Assembly: GCF_004353895.1 (NCBI RefSeq)
Contig: NZ_SMOG01000002.1
Coordinates: 103,428 to 167,427 of the forward strand
Length of the DNA stretch: 64,000 nucleotides
Direction of reading: 5' to 3'
DNA from: Candidatus Syntrophosphaera thermopropionivorans
Lineage (GTDB): Bacteria > Cloacimonadota > Cloacimonadia > Cloacimonadales > Cloacimonadaceae
In this document: in pieces, positions 1-9,600 of the stretch
How positions within the stretch are numbered: position 1 is the stretch's first letter
Layout: each line of letters starts with the position of its first letter
The notes under the pieces: generated by a model
The model's input: only the letters and a program-made list of their open reading frames with translations
Databases searched by the model: none
Told to the model about the DNA's origin: nothing
Made by a program: the position numbers and the translations under genes

Positions 1-2489
1 ATTTAGGTCCAGAACCGATAATATTTTCTGATATTAAGTTGTTACCCGAAAAAAGAGAAACTTTTAGAACTGATATAGCTCAAATTATATCTTTGGTAGA
101 TGCGGATTCTATTCTTTATAATATCCAGTGTTTGCAGGATTTTCAGACTCGCTTTGCCCTGGCTGATAACAGGTTTCAGGTCGCAGAATGGATAAAAAAT
201 AGATTTATCAGCTTCGGAATAAATGATGTGCAATTACAATCTTTCCTCTGGAACGATACTGACCAGTATAATGTGGTAGCAACCATTCCAGGCTCTCTAT
301 ATCCTGAACAATATATAATTATAGGAGGACACCACGATTCTATCACCTACGGTCCAAGTGAAAATCCATTTGTATTTGCTCCCGGAGCAGATGATAATGC
401 CAGCGGTTCTGGAGGAACTCTTGAAATTGCCCGGGTTATTATGCAAAGTGGTTATCAACCCAGATGTTCTATCCGTTTTGTTACTTTTGCTGCAGAAGAA
501 TTTGGTCTTTGGGGTTCTAAATATTATGCTTTAACTGCCCGTAATAACAATGAAAATATCCGTTTGATGATTAATCATGATATGATTAGCAATAATAATG
601 ACCCTTCCTTTTTCCGAGTAATCTTAAATCCCTATGATGGCTCAGAAAATTATACCAATTATGCTCTGCAATTAATTGAACAGTATACTGATTTACAAGT
701 TTATTACAATTACTCAGTAAATCCCTCTAATAGTGATAGCTATTCCTTCTGGCAAAAGGGTTATAATGTCCTTTATTTTTCGGAATTTGATTTTTCTCCT
801 TATTATCATACCATCAACGATCTGACACAACATATTAATTCAGATTACTGTGCTGAAGTAATTAAGGCATCCACGGCTTCTGCTGTAAGATTTTCTGAAA
901 TCCCCATAGCACCCATAAATTTAGTAGTTCGGGATACCGGAAATGGTTCTTCCTTACTTGTCACCTGGGAAAGTCCTTATGAACCTGTGTTAGACCATTA
1001 TAACCTTTATTATTCAACTGTTTTAGGACAATGGAACGAACCTATTTCTACAACCCAAACTTCTTATAGATTGGAAAATTTGACGGAAGGGCAAATGTAT
1101 TATGTAGGAGTCTCCAGTGTAGATTTTAATGGGTTAGAAAGCTTTATAATAGTTGCCACGGGAACTCCTAATTTAATTCCACTAACTCCTGAGAATCTTA
1201 AAGTTGAACCTATATTTCGTGCAGTTTCTTTATCCTGGAATGAAAATCTGGAATTAGACCTGGCTGGCTATAATCTATATCGCTCTCAAACTGAAGGAGA
1301 ATTAGGTATTCAAATTGGTGGTTTACTTACTCAAAATAGCTTTCTGGATAGAGATGTGATAGGCTCTGAAAATTATTATTACTACCGACTCTGCGCTATA
1401 GACCAGGATGGCAATAGAAGTGAATTTACTTCAGCCATAAAAACTCGCCCGGTTACTTTAAATAAAGGGATTCTCATTGTAGATGAAACAGAAAATATGA
1501 GCGGTAATAATCCCTTCCAACCTTCTGATGAACAAACAGATATCTTCTATGCCGATATTATGCAAAATTTTGAAACACATCAACTGGATTTAAACGAACT
1601 CTCAAAAACTTTGACTTTAGCTGACATCGGAATTTATTCATCTATCCTATGGTATGGTAATGACCTTGCCAGTATGGACTATCCTTATTTCATTCAAGAT
1701 GATTTGAAGAAATATATAGATTATGGAGGTAATCTTTTCTTTAGTGTCTATCATCCTACTTTAGCCTTTGCTTTGAACTCTTCTTATCCCAACTATTTTA
1801 ATTCCGATACTTTCATTTATCAGAATATTGGAATTAGTGAATCGGATTATTCAAACACAGCCAGATTCAAATACGCTATACCCTGTTTTGAAGATTTCCC
1901 TTCTCTGGAAGTAGACCCGGAAAAAACTATCAGTTCCTTTAACGGACATATTTATCAGGTTGAAAGCATAGAACCTTCTCCTTATGCTAAAGCTATTTAC
2001 TTATACGGTTCCGATTATGATTCAGAAACTCCTCAGGGCTCTTTAAATGGAAGCACTGTGGGCATCTATAATCCTAATCAGAATGGTAAAGTAATAGTCT
2101 TAAGTTTCCCTCTTTACAATATGAACAAAACTGGGGCTCAAAGCTTATTGGAATATAGCTTCCATGATTGTTTTAATGAACCTGGTATAAGCACTAATTT
2201 AACTGGGGACAATAAAATCCTTATCTTTGCCAATTATCCTAATCCCTTTGGAGAAAAGACTTCTTTCCGAATAGAATGGTTAAACGCAGACCAACCTGTT
2301 AAAGTGGAAGTTTATAATTTAAGAGGTCAACTGGTTAAGACTATCTATAAAGGCTACAGTCCAAATTCCCTTATCTATGAATGGGATGGCACAGATGATA
2401 ATGGTAAAACAGTTAGTAGCGGTATCTATAGTATAAAAGCAAGTCAGGGCAAAAAGAATAGCATAAGAAAGGTAATTATGATTAAATAA
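1..2489 (+). CDS. Secreted M28 family zinc aminopeptidase with FN3 domains and FlgD-like C-terminal sorting domain (5' partial)
   Basis: The frame is open to the left edge, so the true start and probably the signal peptide lie outside the window. Counting from the TTG at 39 (816 codons), the M28 metal and catalytic set looks complete: GGHHDS (H98, D100), GADDNASG (D118/D119), AAEEFG (E153/E154), NHDM, and a late YYHTINDL histidine. The peptidase occupies about residues 1-295. Two fibronectin-III-like domains follow (about 297-475), then a unique domain (about 480-720), and the last ~85 residues form a YPNP...WDGTDDNG FlgD/CHU-type Ig domain of the kind that directs type IX-like export. It is likely a cell-surface or released exopeptidase, fitting an amino-acid fermenter. 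The family call is firm; the substrate is unknown. Confidence 0.88.
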   Translation, partial: LGPEPIIFSDIKLLPEKRETFRTDIAQIISLVDADSILYNIQCLQDFQTRFALADNRFQVAEWIKNRFISFGINDVQLQSFLWNDTDQYNVVATIPGSLYPEQYIIIGGHHDSITYGPSENPFVFAPGADDNASGSGGTLEIARVIMQSGYQPRCSIRFVTFAAEEFGLWGSKYYALTARNNNENIRLMINHDMISNNNDPSFFRVILNPYDGSENYTNYALQLIEQYTDLQVYYNYSVNPSNSDSYSFWQKGYNVLYFSEFDFSPYYHTINDLTQHINSDYCAEVIKASTASAVRFSEIPIAPINLVVRDTGNGSSLLVTWESPYEPVLDHYNLYYSTVLGQWNEPISTTQTSYRLENLTEGQMYYVGVSSVDFNGLESFIIVATGTPNLIPLTPENLKVEPIFRAVSLSWNENLELDLAGYNLYRSQTEGELGIQIGGLLTQNSFLDRDVIGSENYYYYRLCAIDQDGNRSEFTSAIKTRPVTLNKGILIVDETENMSGNNPFQPSDEQTDIFYADIMQNFETHQLDLNELSKTLTLADIGIYSSILWYGNDLASMDYPYFIQDDLKKYIDYGGNLFFSVYHPTLAFALNSSYPNYFNSDTFIYQNIGISESDYSNTARFKYAIPCFEDFPSLEVDPEKTISSFNGHIYQVESIEPSPYAKAIYLYGSDYDSETPQGSLNGSTVGIYNPNQNGKVIVLSFPLYNMNKTGAQSLLEYSFHDCFNEPGISTNLTGDNKILIFANYPNPFGEKTSFRIEWLNADQPVKVEVYNLRGQLVKTIYKGYSPNSLIYEWDGTDDNGKTVSSGIYSIKASQGKKNSIRKVIMIK

Positions 2490-2736
2490 AGGATATTAGG
2501 TAATCCTTAGTATAATCCCAGGTTCCAATTTCTGAGTAGCTTACCAGATATTAAGGCAATATTCTTTATTCAAAGGCAAATTATAATAGAAGGTGTGCTA
2601 AAACATATTTATGGAATTTGGAAACTATTGGTATAATATATTGTATTTCAAATAGATAAATTACCTGAGAAGAAATGAATGCTTGACAAATATCCTTAGG
2701 GGAAATAGAAAGTTATATCTTTGAAAGGAGTTGATT

Positions 2737-3006
2737 ATGCATTCCTGGAAGATAATTGCACGGGGTAGAGTTCAAGGAGTAGGATTTAGACACTATGCTC
2801 AGACCTGTGCCAGACGCTGTGGAATTACTGGATATGTTAGAAACCTATATGATGGTAGTGTTTTGATAGAAGCCACGGGAGACCAGGAAAGCTTGAACCG
2901 ATTTTGCGAACTACTTCGTAATGCTAACCGATTCATAGATGTTCGTGAACTCGAAATTACAGAACAGGAAGATACGGTAATGTATAATGATTTTCAAATA
3001 CTATAA
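2737..3006 (+). CDS. acyP: Acylphosphatase
   Basis: An 89-residue protein of standard acylphosphatase length that hydrolyses carboxyl-phosphate bonds in the cytoplasm. The GRVQGVGFRHYA signature supplies the phosphate-binding loop and the catalytic Arg (R18), and GYVRNLYDGSV supplies the catalytic Asn (N36). I place the start at the ATG at 2737 because AAAGGAG ends six bases before it; an in-frame TTG at 2731 sits too close to that site. Its last ~20 bases overlap a longer reading of the next gene, but with the preferred downstream start there is a 55-bp gap. The identification is secure; the physiological substrate is not known for bacterial members. Confidence 0.93.
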   Translation: MHSWKIIARGRVQGVGFRHYAQTCARRCGITGYVRNLYDGSVLIEATGDQESLNRFCELLRNANRFIDVRELEITEQEDTVMYNDFQIL

Positions 3007-3061
3007 GCGATCAGATAGAGAAGAGAAAGATAAGTTTTTAGATATAAGACCACCAGGAAAA

Positions 3062-4228
3062 ATGACTCTTTTCCTGCTCTTTCTTTTATTACCTTTTATT
3101 TTATCAGCCGAATATATCACACATAAAGTCCAACCCAAGGACACCCTTTATAGCTTAAGTAAAAAATATGATGTACCTATTGAACAGATTCAGAAATTAA
3201 ATGGGCTTAAGGGAAATATCATTCATGAAGGTCAGGTACTTAAAATAAAAGAGGAGGAAAAAACTAAAACTCCTGAAGTGCCAGCAATTATCCCAGCTAA
3301 ACCTTCCCTTAGCACTATTCAGGATAAAGATTCTCCAACCACTCCGATAATACAAAAGGCAGAATTAGTGGATAAAGAATCTATCGTCTTTCCTGAAGAT
3401 TATTACTATAAAGTGCGGAAAGGTGATAATCTTTATCGTATCGCTCTTAATAATAAGATTAAACTTGCAGATTTATTAAAATGGAATAACTTTGAAAATG
3501 AATCTCATACCATAAAAGAAGGAGATAGACTTTTTATTAAGGATCCCTCCTTGTATCAGAAAAAGACAACTTTAGATGCACCCAAAATAGAAACCAGTGC
3601 TCCCGAAGACCCGGATTCTTTAATTATTGAAAAAATCTATGTTGTCCAGAAAAAAGATACTTTATATAAAATAGCCAGAGAAAATGGAATGACAGTGGAA
3701 GAATTAAAGGCTTTGAATAATCTAAAATCGGATAAACTTTCTGTGGGGCAGAAAATATGGTTAGTGGGAAAACCAAGAACTCTGGAAGAAGAGGAAGAGG
3801 AAGAACTCAAGTTACCCTCAAGTTCTGGATCATTAAAAAGTGAACAAATTAACACTAACTGTATAGTGCCCGCAGAAGGATATGTCTCCTCTGAGTTTGG
3901 ATTAAGACGTGGCAGACCTCATAAAGGAATTGATATAGCCAATAAAACTGGCACTCCAATCTATGCTGCAATGGATGGTGTAGTTCTCTTTGCTGGAAGA
4001 CAAAATGGTTACGGAAATGTGGTTATTGTAGAACATCCTGATTTTATTATGACTGTTTATGCCCATAATGAGATAAATTTAGTTCGAGAAGGAGATAATG
4101 TCGTACAAGGTCAACAGATAGCAACTATGGGAGCAACTGGCAATGCCACTGGATCTCATCTGCACTTTGAATATCGTGTCAAAGGCAATGCTATCAATCC
4201 ACGTAAGGTGCTTCCTTTTAAAAAATAG
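3062..4228 (+). CDS. LysM repeat / M23 metallopeptidase (NlpD-like envelope peptidoglycan hydrolase)
   Basis: The preferred start (ATG 3062, after a weak AGGAAA) gives a 388-residue protein with a clean signal peptide (MTLFLLFLLLPFILSA). An in-frame ATG at 2987 would add 25 charged residues before it and is less likely. Three LysM domains follow at about residues 17-65, 115-160 and 190-237, each with the xVxxGDxLYxIA pattern. The C-terminal M23 domain (about 270-385) retains the zinc ligands: HKGID (H, D) and HLHFE, plus YAHN. Because the LytM site is intact, this may be an active peptidoglycan endopeptidase rather than a degenerate NlpD/EnvC activator. The Ser-rich stretch and EEEEEE run before the M23 domain look like a linker. 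Confidence 0.9.
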   Translation: MTLFLLFLLLPFILSAEYITHKVQPKDTLYSLSKKYDVPIEQIQKLNGLKGNIIHEGQVLKIKEEEKTKTPEVPAIIPAKPSLSTIQDKDSPTTPIIQKAELVDKESIVFPEDYYYKVRKGDNLYRIALNNKIKLADLLKWNNFENESHTIKEGDRLFIKDPSLYQKKTTLDAPKIETSAPEDPDSLIIEKIYVVQKKDTLYKIARENGMTVEELKALNNLKSDKLSVGQKIWLVGKPRTLEEEEEEELKLPSSSGSLKSEQINTNCIVPAEGYVSSEFGLRRGRPHKGIDIANKTGTPIYAAMDGVVLFAGRQNGYGNVVIVEHPDFIMTVYAHNEINLVREGDNVVQGQQIATMGATGNATGSHLHFEYRVKGNAINPRKVLPFKK

Positions 4229-4239
4229 AATAGGAGTTT

Positions 4240-5115
4240 ATGAATAGGGAAAATGTTTTTGCGGATAAAGCTCTTCAGAATTACCTGAAAGAGATATCCA
4301 AATTTACAACACTCAGTCGTGAAGAAGAGCACGAATTAGCTCTGCGTGCACGAGAAGGTGATCAAGAAGCCATTAACAAATTGATGCAGGCTAATCTGAA
4401 ATTTGTGGTAAAAATAGCTTCTCAGTACCAGAATAGAGGACTTTCACTTTCTGAACTAATCAGTGAGGGCAATATAGGTTTACTCAAAGCCATTGAAAAA
4501 TTTGACCCTGACCAGGACATAAAACTCATCTCCTATGCCATCTGGTGGATTAGACAAAGAATTATGCAGGCAGTTTCTGAAAAAAGTTCTCTTATTCGCG
4601 TTCCTATGGGAAAATCAAGTTCCGCCCATCGCGTTAAAGCCACTGAAGACCGAATCTATTCTGAAACAGGAGAAACCCCCTCCATCATAGAACTTAGCGA
4701 AAGAATGAATCTACCGGAAAAATCTATTGAGCAGCTAAAAGACCAAATTGTTGAGACCACTTCTTACGATGAGCTTTTGCAAAATGGTGATTTTCAGGAA
4801 TTTACAACTCGTGATTTAATCAAAGATGAAGGATTGGTAGACCCTCAAGAAATATACAGTCGTGAACGGTTACAAAATAAAATTGAGAATGCTATAAAGA
4901 AATTGGACAAGCGAGAAGCTGATATCATTAGAACCTACTATGGTTTAAATGAGAATCATGAAACCCGCAATTTTGCCCAAATCGCTGAAACTATGGGACT
5001 TTCACGAGAGAGAGTGCGCCAAATCCAGAAAGAAGCTCTGAAAAAAATATTAGCTGAATTACAACCTGAAGAAGATAAGCTGGTAGATGAATTTCTGGAA
5101 AAATATAGCTATTAA
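4240..5115 (+). CDS. Sigma-70 family RNA polymerase sigma factor (RpoD/RpoS-type)
   Basis: A 291-residue sigma factor that starts 11 bp after the M23 gene with an AGGAG site before ATG 4240. It has region 1.2 (ALQNYLKEISKFTTLSREEE), region 2 with FDPDQDIKLISYAIWWIRQRI (-10 recognition and melting), region 3, and region 4 with a helix-turn-helix ending in LSRERVRQIQKEALKKI (-35 recognition). It lacks the long N-terminal region 1.1 and the non-conserved insert of a large RpoD. This compact form is typical of the primary factor in several low-GC phyla and of group 2 factors elsewhere. TTGACA-like boxes near genes in this window fit such a factor. Whether it is the housekeeping sigma cannot be settled here. 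Confidence 0.9.
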   Translation: MNRENVFADKALQNYLKEISKFTTLSREEEHELALRAREGDQEAINKLMQANLKFVVKIASQYQNRGLSLSELISEGNIGLLKAIEKFDPDQDIKLISYAIWWIRQRIMQAVSEKSSLIRVPMGKSSSAHRVKATEDRIYSETGETPSIIELSERMNLPEKSIEQLKDQIVETTSYDELLQNGDFQEFTTRDLIKDEGLVDPQEIYSRERLQNKIENAIKKLDKREADIIRTYYGLNENHETRNFAQIAETMGLSRERVRQIQKEALKKILAELQPEEDKLVDEFLEKYSY

Positions 5116-5151
5116 AAACTCTAAAGTCTAAGCAAGAATAGGAACAAGTAT

Positions 5152-6054
5152 ATGTTTAAAAACTTCAATGAAATGGTAGCAAGCGTTAAAGCTAAAAGAC
5201 GAGGCACTGTTATTATTGCAGCTGCCCAAACGGAATCAGTTCTACAAGCAGCGATTATGGCTCAAGAAGAAAATCTGGCAGACTGCTTACTGGTAGGCGA
5301 TAAATCCATGATTCTTTCTTTGTTGGACAAGTTAGACCCTAATCACCACTATAGTTTTGAAATAGTTGATGTAGGAAGTGACTTAGTAAAAGCTGCTGAA
5401 ATGAGTGTACAATTGGTTAATGAAGGGAAAGGGGATATTATTCTTAAAGGAAAAACTGATTCAGGACTTTTATTACACTGTGTTTTAGATAAAGAAAAGG
5501 GACTTCGTATCAGTCCTGTTATATCAGATGTGCTTGCTTATGAGCATCCTGAGGGAGTGAAATTATTAAGCGATGGTGGAGTAAACATAGCTCCAAATAT
5601 AGAAGAAAAGATAGCAATCGTAAAAAATGCTGTTGAAGTCGCTCACTGTATGGGTTCATCTCAGCCAAAAGTAGCTCTCTTAGCTGCTGTTGAAACAGTT
5701 AATCCTAAAATGCAGTCAACCATTGATGCTGCAATAATTTCACAGATGAATAAAAGAAACCAGATTACTGGTTGTATTGTGGAAGGACCCTTAGCCTTTG
5801 ATAATGCTGTAAGCCTTGAAGCTGCAAAAATAAAAGGAATAGTATCACCAGTAGCAGGAAATGCTGATGTGTTTATTGTTCCTAATATAGAAGCGGGAAA
5901 TATATTTGGTAAGTTACTCACTTATTACTGTGGATATAGAGTTGCCCATGTTATAGTCGGCACTAAAGCACCAATTCTTATACCTTCCCGAGCAGATCCA
6001 GGCGAATTGAAAATGCTCTGTATGGCAATGGCTTTAACCTGTATGCAAGAGTGA
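5152..6054 (+). CDS. Phosphate butyryltransferase / phosphate acetyltransferase family
   Basis: A 300-residue protein of the Ptb/Pta family, which exchanges CoA for phosphate on acyl-CoA to make acyl-phosphate for substrate-level ATP synthesis. The length and the N-terminal pattern (GTVIIAAAQTESVLQAA) match phosphate butyryltransferase better than the larger Pta. C-terminal family signatures NPKMQSTIDAA, VEGPLAFDNAVS and PNIEAGN are present. No acyl kinase (buk/ackA) is adjacent. The GTG of rlmH overlaps its TGA, so the two are translationally coupled. In an amino-acid fermenter it would process butyryl- or branched-chain acyl-CoA; that substrate choice is inference. Confidence 0.85.
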   Translation: MFKNFNEMVASVKAKRRGTVIIAAAQTESVLQAAIMAQEENLADCLLVGDKSMILSLLDKLDPNHHYSFEIVDVGSDLVKAAEMSVQLVNEGKGDIILKGKTDSGLLLHCVLDKEKGLRISPVISDVLAYEHPEGVKLLSDGGVNIAPNIEEKIAIVKNAVEVAHCMGSSQPKVALLAAVETVNPKMQSTIDAAIISQMNKRNQITGCIVEGPLAFDNAVSLEAAKIKGIVSPVAGNADVFIVPNIEAGNIFGKLLTYYCGYRVAHVIVGTKAPILIPSRADPGELKMLCMAMALTCMQE

Positions 6055-6515
6055 AGATAAAGATACTACAAATTGGAAAAACCAAAGAAAAGTGGATCCA
6101 GCAAGGAATACAAATGTATATCACCCGTCTGGAACCATATTTGAAGATAGAAGTGGAAGAGATTCCCTCAGTGAGTATTCTTAATGCTGATTCCCAAGAT
6201 ATGGTAAAGGCAAAAGAAGCTTCTAAATGTCTGAAAAGAATTAATTCAGATGATTATGTTATTTTGCTGGATGAACAGGGAGAAGAACAAACTTCATTAG
6301 AATTTGCCAATTTCCTTGCCAACCTATCGGAAAACAAGAAAATAGTCTTCATTATAGGGGGAACTTATGGAACTCATCAAAGTATCAAAGAAATTTCTAA
6401 TTACTCTCTTAAATTGTCTGCAATGACTTTTACCCATGAAATGGTAAGATTGATTTTATTAGAACAGCTCTATAGAGCAGAGATGATAAACCATAATAGA
6501 CCCTATCATTATTAA
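6051..6515 (+). CDS. rlmH: 23S rRNA (pseudouridine1915-N3)-methyltransferase RlmH
   Basis: A 154-residue SPOUT methyltransferase that uses SAM to methylate pseudouridine 1915 in helix 69 of 23S rRNA. The diagnostic features are KILQIGKTKEKW at the N-terminus, the SAM-knot sequence FIIGGTYGTH, and the conserved tail TFTHEMVRLILLEQLYRA ending in NRPYHY. The GTG start overlaps the stop of the Ptb gene by four bases (GTGA). Length matches the family exactly. Confidence 0.96.
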   Translation: MKIKILQIGKTKEKWIQQGIQMYITRLEPYLKIEVEEIPSVSILNADSQDMVKAKEASKCLKRINSDDYVILLDEQGEEQTSLEFANFLANLSENKKIVFIIGGTYGTHQSIKEISNYSLKLSAMTFTHEMVRLILLEQLYRAEMINHNRPYHY

Positions 6516-6529
6516 CTTGAGAGGCAAGA

Positions 6530-6685
6530 ATGACATTCACCGCTTTAGTCACCGTAGTAGAAAACTTCAAATATTCTCTTGGAATACTGGTTGAAGGTAT
6601 GGCAGGAATTTTCATTTTTATGGGTGTATTCTATGCCCTTATCATAATTTTAAATATAGTATTTAAACAAAAGAAAGAACAATGA
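6530..6685 (+). CDS. Small OadG-like membrane protein (51 aa)
   Basis: A short gene fitting exactly between rlmH and the C25 peptidase gene. ATG 6530 follows a GAGAGG purine stretch, and the TGA at 6683-6685 overlaps the next ATG (6682) as ATGA. The protein starts MTFTALVTVVENFKYSLGIL, has one hydrophobic helix containing EGMAGIFIFMGVFYAL, and ends in a basic KQKKEQ tail. The short amphipathic lead, the GM(A/G)GIFxxM motif and the single helix resemble OadG, the gamma subunit of sodium-pumping decarboxylases, particularly the shortened OadG-related subunits. No alpha or beta decarboxylase subunit is in the window. Reality as a gene is likely; function is tentative. Confidence 0.68.
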   Translation: MTFTALVTVVENFKYSLGILVEGMAGIFIFMGVFYALIIILNIVFKQKKEQ

Positions 6686-9600
6686 AAAAAACCACTCTGC
6701 TCATCCTTTGCTTTCTGTTGGCTGTACAGGTAGCCAATGCCTCTTTTAGGGTTTTAGAAACCAAGCAAGAACAAATCATTGTTGAATATAACCTCGGCGA
6801 ATATTCTTTTGCAAAACAAAATGATTTCGTTTACCTGGTTACATCAAATATGAATTACAGTATGGAACCAGGTGCACCTATGCTTGCCTATGAAGAAACC
6901 AAGATAGCTATTCCGCCTTCAGGTTCTATTCAGGTGACTTTACTAAGTTCCCGTCATCATTCAGTTAAATTAGAAAAGAGAATAATGCCAGTTCCAGAAG
7001 TGGTGATGGAGAAGGATGTCTCTTCTTATCAATATACCCTCAATGAACAGCTTTATCAATTAAGTAAATCTAATAATCCCTTACTGAATTTACTTAATCC
7101 CACCACTTATAGAGGCATTGGTTTTTGCCCCTTAGAAATACATCCCTTTTCCTACGACGGAAATTATAATCTGGAAATAACCGATCAAGCGATAATCAAA
7201 ATAGAGATTCTCGGAAATACAAGTTTCCGAAGTATAATGGAAAGTGATGATTTAACTGACTTATTCCTTTCTCAGATAATCAATCCAGAACAGGCTAAAA
7301 ACTGGCAATATATAACTCCTGCTAAGGTTGAATATGCAGAATTTTCTCGTTCGGATTACTGGTGGAAGATTGAAACAGATAGAGAAGGTATCTTTAAAAT
7401 TGCTCCCTCACAATTAACTGGCTTTCCCCTATCCGATATTGATCCTCGTAGTTTTAGACTTTTTAGCAATAGTGGCGTTCTTTTACCTTTTGCTATCAAT
7501 AGTCCTGGCAATCCTTTCCAGGAAATTCCAATCCAGGTAATTGGAGAAGAAGATGGCAGATATGATGCCCAGGATTATATCTTATTTTATGGCACTACCA
7601 GAGATGGAGTGGAGAAAAATCAAATTCTTCAATCTAATAAAGACACTTATTACAATCCTTATTCAGGAAATTGCGTTTACTGGTTGACCTTCGGAGGAGA
7701 ATTCAATACTGACCCTTTACGTATTGCCACTTTGCCCGAGCTTCAAACCTGGAACACACAAACTTCAACCTTTGTTGATAATGTTCGCCTGGAAACCGAA
7801 AAGTTGAGGAGAGAAACCATAGGTTTTGATTGGTATATGACATTGTTAGCAGGTAAGGTTACTGCTGATTATGATTTTACAATAGAACTTCCAGATTTAT
7901 CCACTAATGATAATGGAATTCTAAGTTTTTCATTGCGACAAGAATCTGTAAACTATATAGCCACTCATAATATAAGCGTTTATGTAAATGGTAATGTCAT
8001 TCCTTCTTCTGCAAATTCCTATATATTTAGCTGGCAAGGTTTGAATGAATATGTCTTTCAAAAATCCGTTCCTTATTTCGTCCCTGGAGCAAATACTATC
8101 CGAATAAGAGTACATCGTGATAAAACAGATAATATATTCTTAGATTGGATTAATGTGAAATACACCCGCAATATTGTTAAATATGCTGGCAAACAAACTA
8201 TCGTAAATCAGTTAGAAAACGAATATGAAGTTCCGGTCCGATATAATGTTTTCAGTAGCACTAATTTTACTGTATATCAGATAAATAGTTTTAATGAAGC
8301 CTCTCTTGTTCCAGTTAAAAACATCGCTGGTTCATACTATTATATAGCCTCCGGTAATACAGCAACTAAATTTATTCTTACTAATGAAGAATATTATTTA
8401 CCTGCAAAAGTTCAATTTATTGAACCAGTTGATTTGGTATCTAATCCAGGACAGGTGGATAATATTATTATAACTCCAGATGAATTTATAAACCAGGCAC
8501 AAACCTTAGCAGATAAATATAATCTTTACTTTAATAAACGAAGCAAGGTTGTAAGACAAAGCGATATCTTTAATCAATTCAATAGTGGTCATCCAGATCC
8601 AGAAGCCATTAGATTGTTTTTAAGTTATGTATTCCAGAACTATCCCACTCCTCGTATTACTTCTGTAACCTTACTGGGTTTGGGAACTATTGATTGGCGT
8701 AATTTCTCTGGCCAAGCCCAATCAAAAAATAAAATGATAGTTTATCAGCGAGATAATTCAACTTCCGACGATTTCTTCGTTATGTTAACTCAAACTTATA
8801 ATCCTGAGCTTGCTATTGGTAGATATCCCGTTACTAATCTAAATGAAATTAATATTATGTTCTCTAATTTTAGCTCTTATGTTGAAAATCCAGTTGGTGG
8901 TTGGTGGAAAAATTCAATGGTATTTGTGGCAGATGACCTTTATAACGGTAGTGAACCTTATTATGAAAATTATCATACTCAGCAGACAGAAACACTATCA
9001 AATACCATCCATCCCAGTATCTTGATTGATAAAATCTTCGGCTGGGAATATGAATATGATGAATTTCAGAACAAACCAAAAGCTCGTGATGATATGATGG
9101 CTGCTATTAATGAGGGAAGACTTGTCTGGTTATATGTGGGACATGGAGGTCATGACCAACTCGGAGCGGAAGATTATTTCAATGGTGCAACCGATATGGG
9201 AAGGTTTAATAATCCGGGCAAACTTACTTTCTTTATTGCTGCTTCCTGTGAAGTTTCTAAATTTGATTACTGGGGATATGAAAGCCTTGGACAAAAAACA
9301 GTGCTTCTTAATAATCTTGGAGCTATTGCCTCGTTAGGTGCAACCAGAATGAGTGCTGCTGGAAGTAATGTTGGACTCACTACTTTTATATTAGACTATT
9401 TGGCTAACAAACGTAATCCCTTAGGATATTCCATTATGGCAGCAAAAACTGCCTATACTCAAAGTACTATAAATGATGCACTCTATGTTTTATTGGGCGA
9501 CCCTTTGCTTCACATTGTCCCACCTGTCCGGGACAGTATCTTAACCATTTTTGACCCAGATAATTATCAAACAAAAGAAAACCAAGGGATTTTATATGCA

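Noticed and set aside
2488..2518. Terminator after the M28 gene
   Set aside because: Only a 6-bp AAGGAT/ATCCTT stem with no T run.
2683..2719. Promoter for acyP (TTGACA then TATATC)
   Set aside because: The spacing is about 24-25 bp, too long for a sigma-70 promoter.
2987..3061. Upstream start for the LysM/M23 protein
   Set aside because: It adds a charged segment in front of a clean signal peptide and overlaps acyP.
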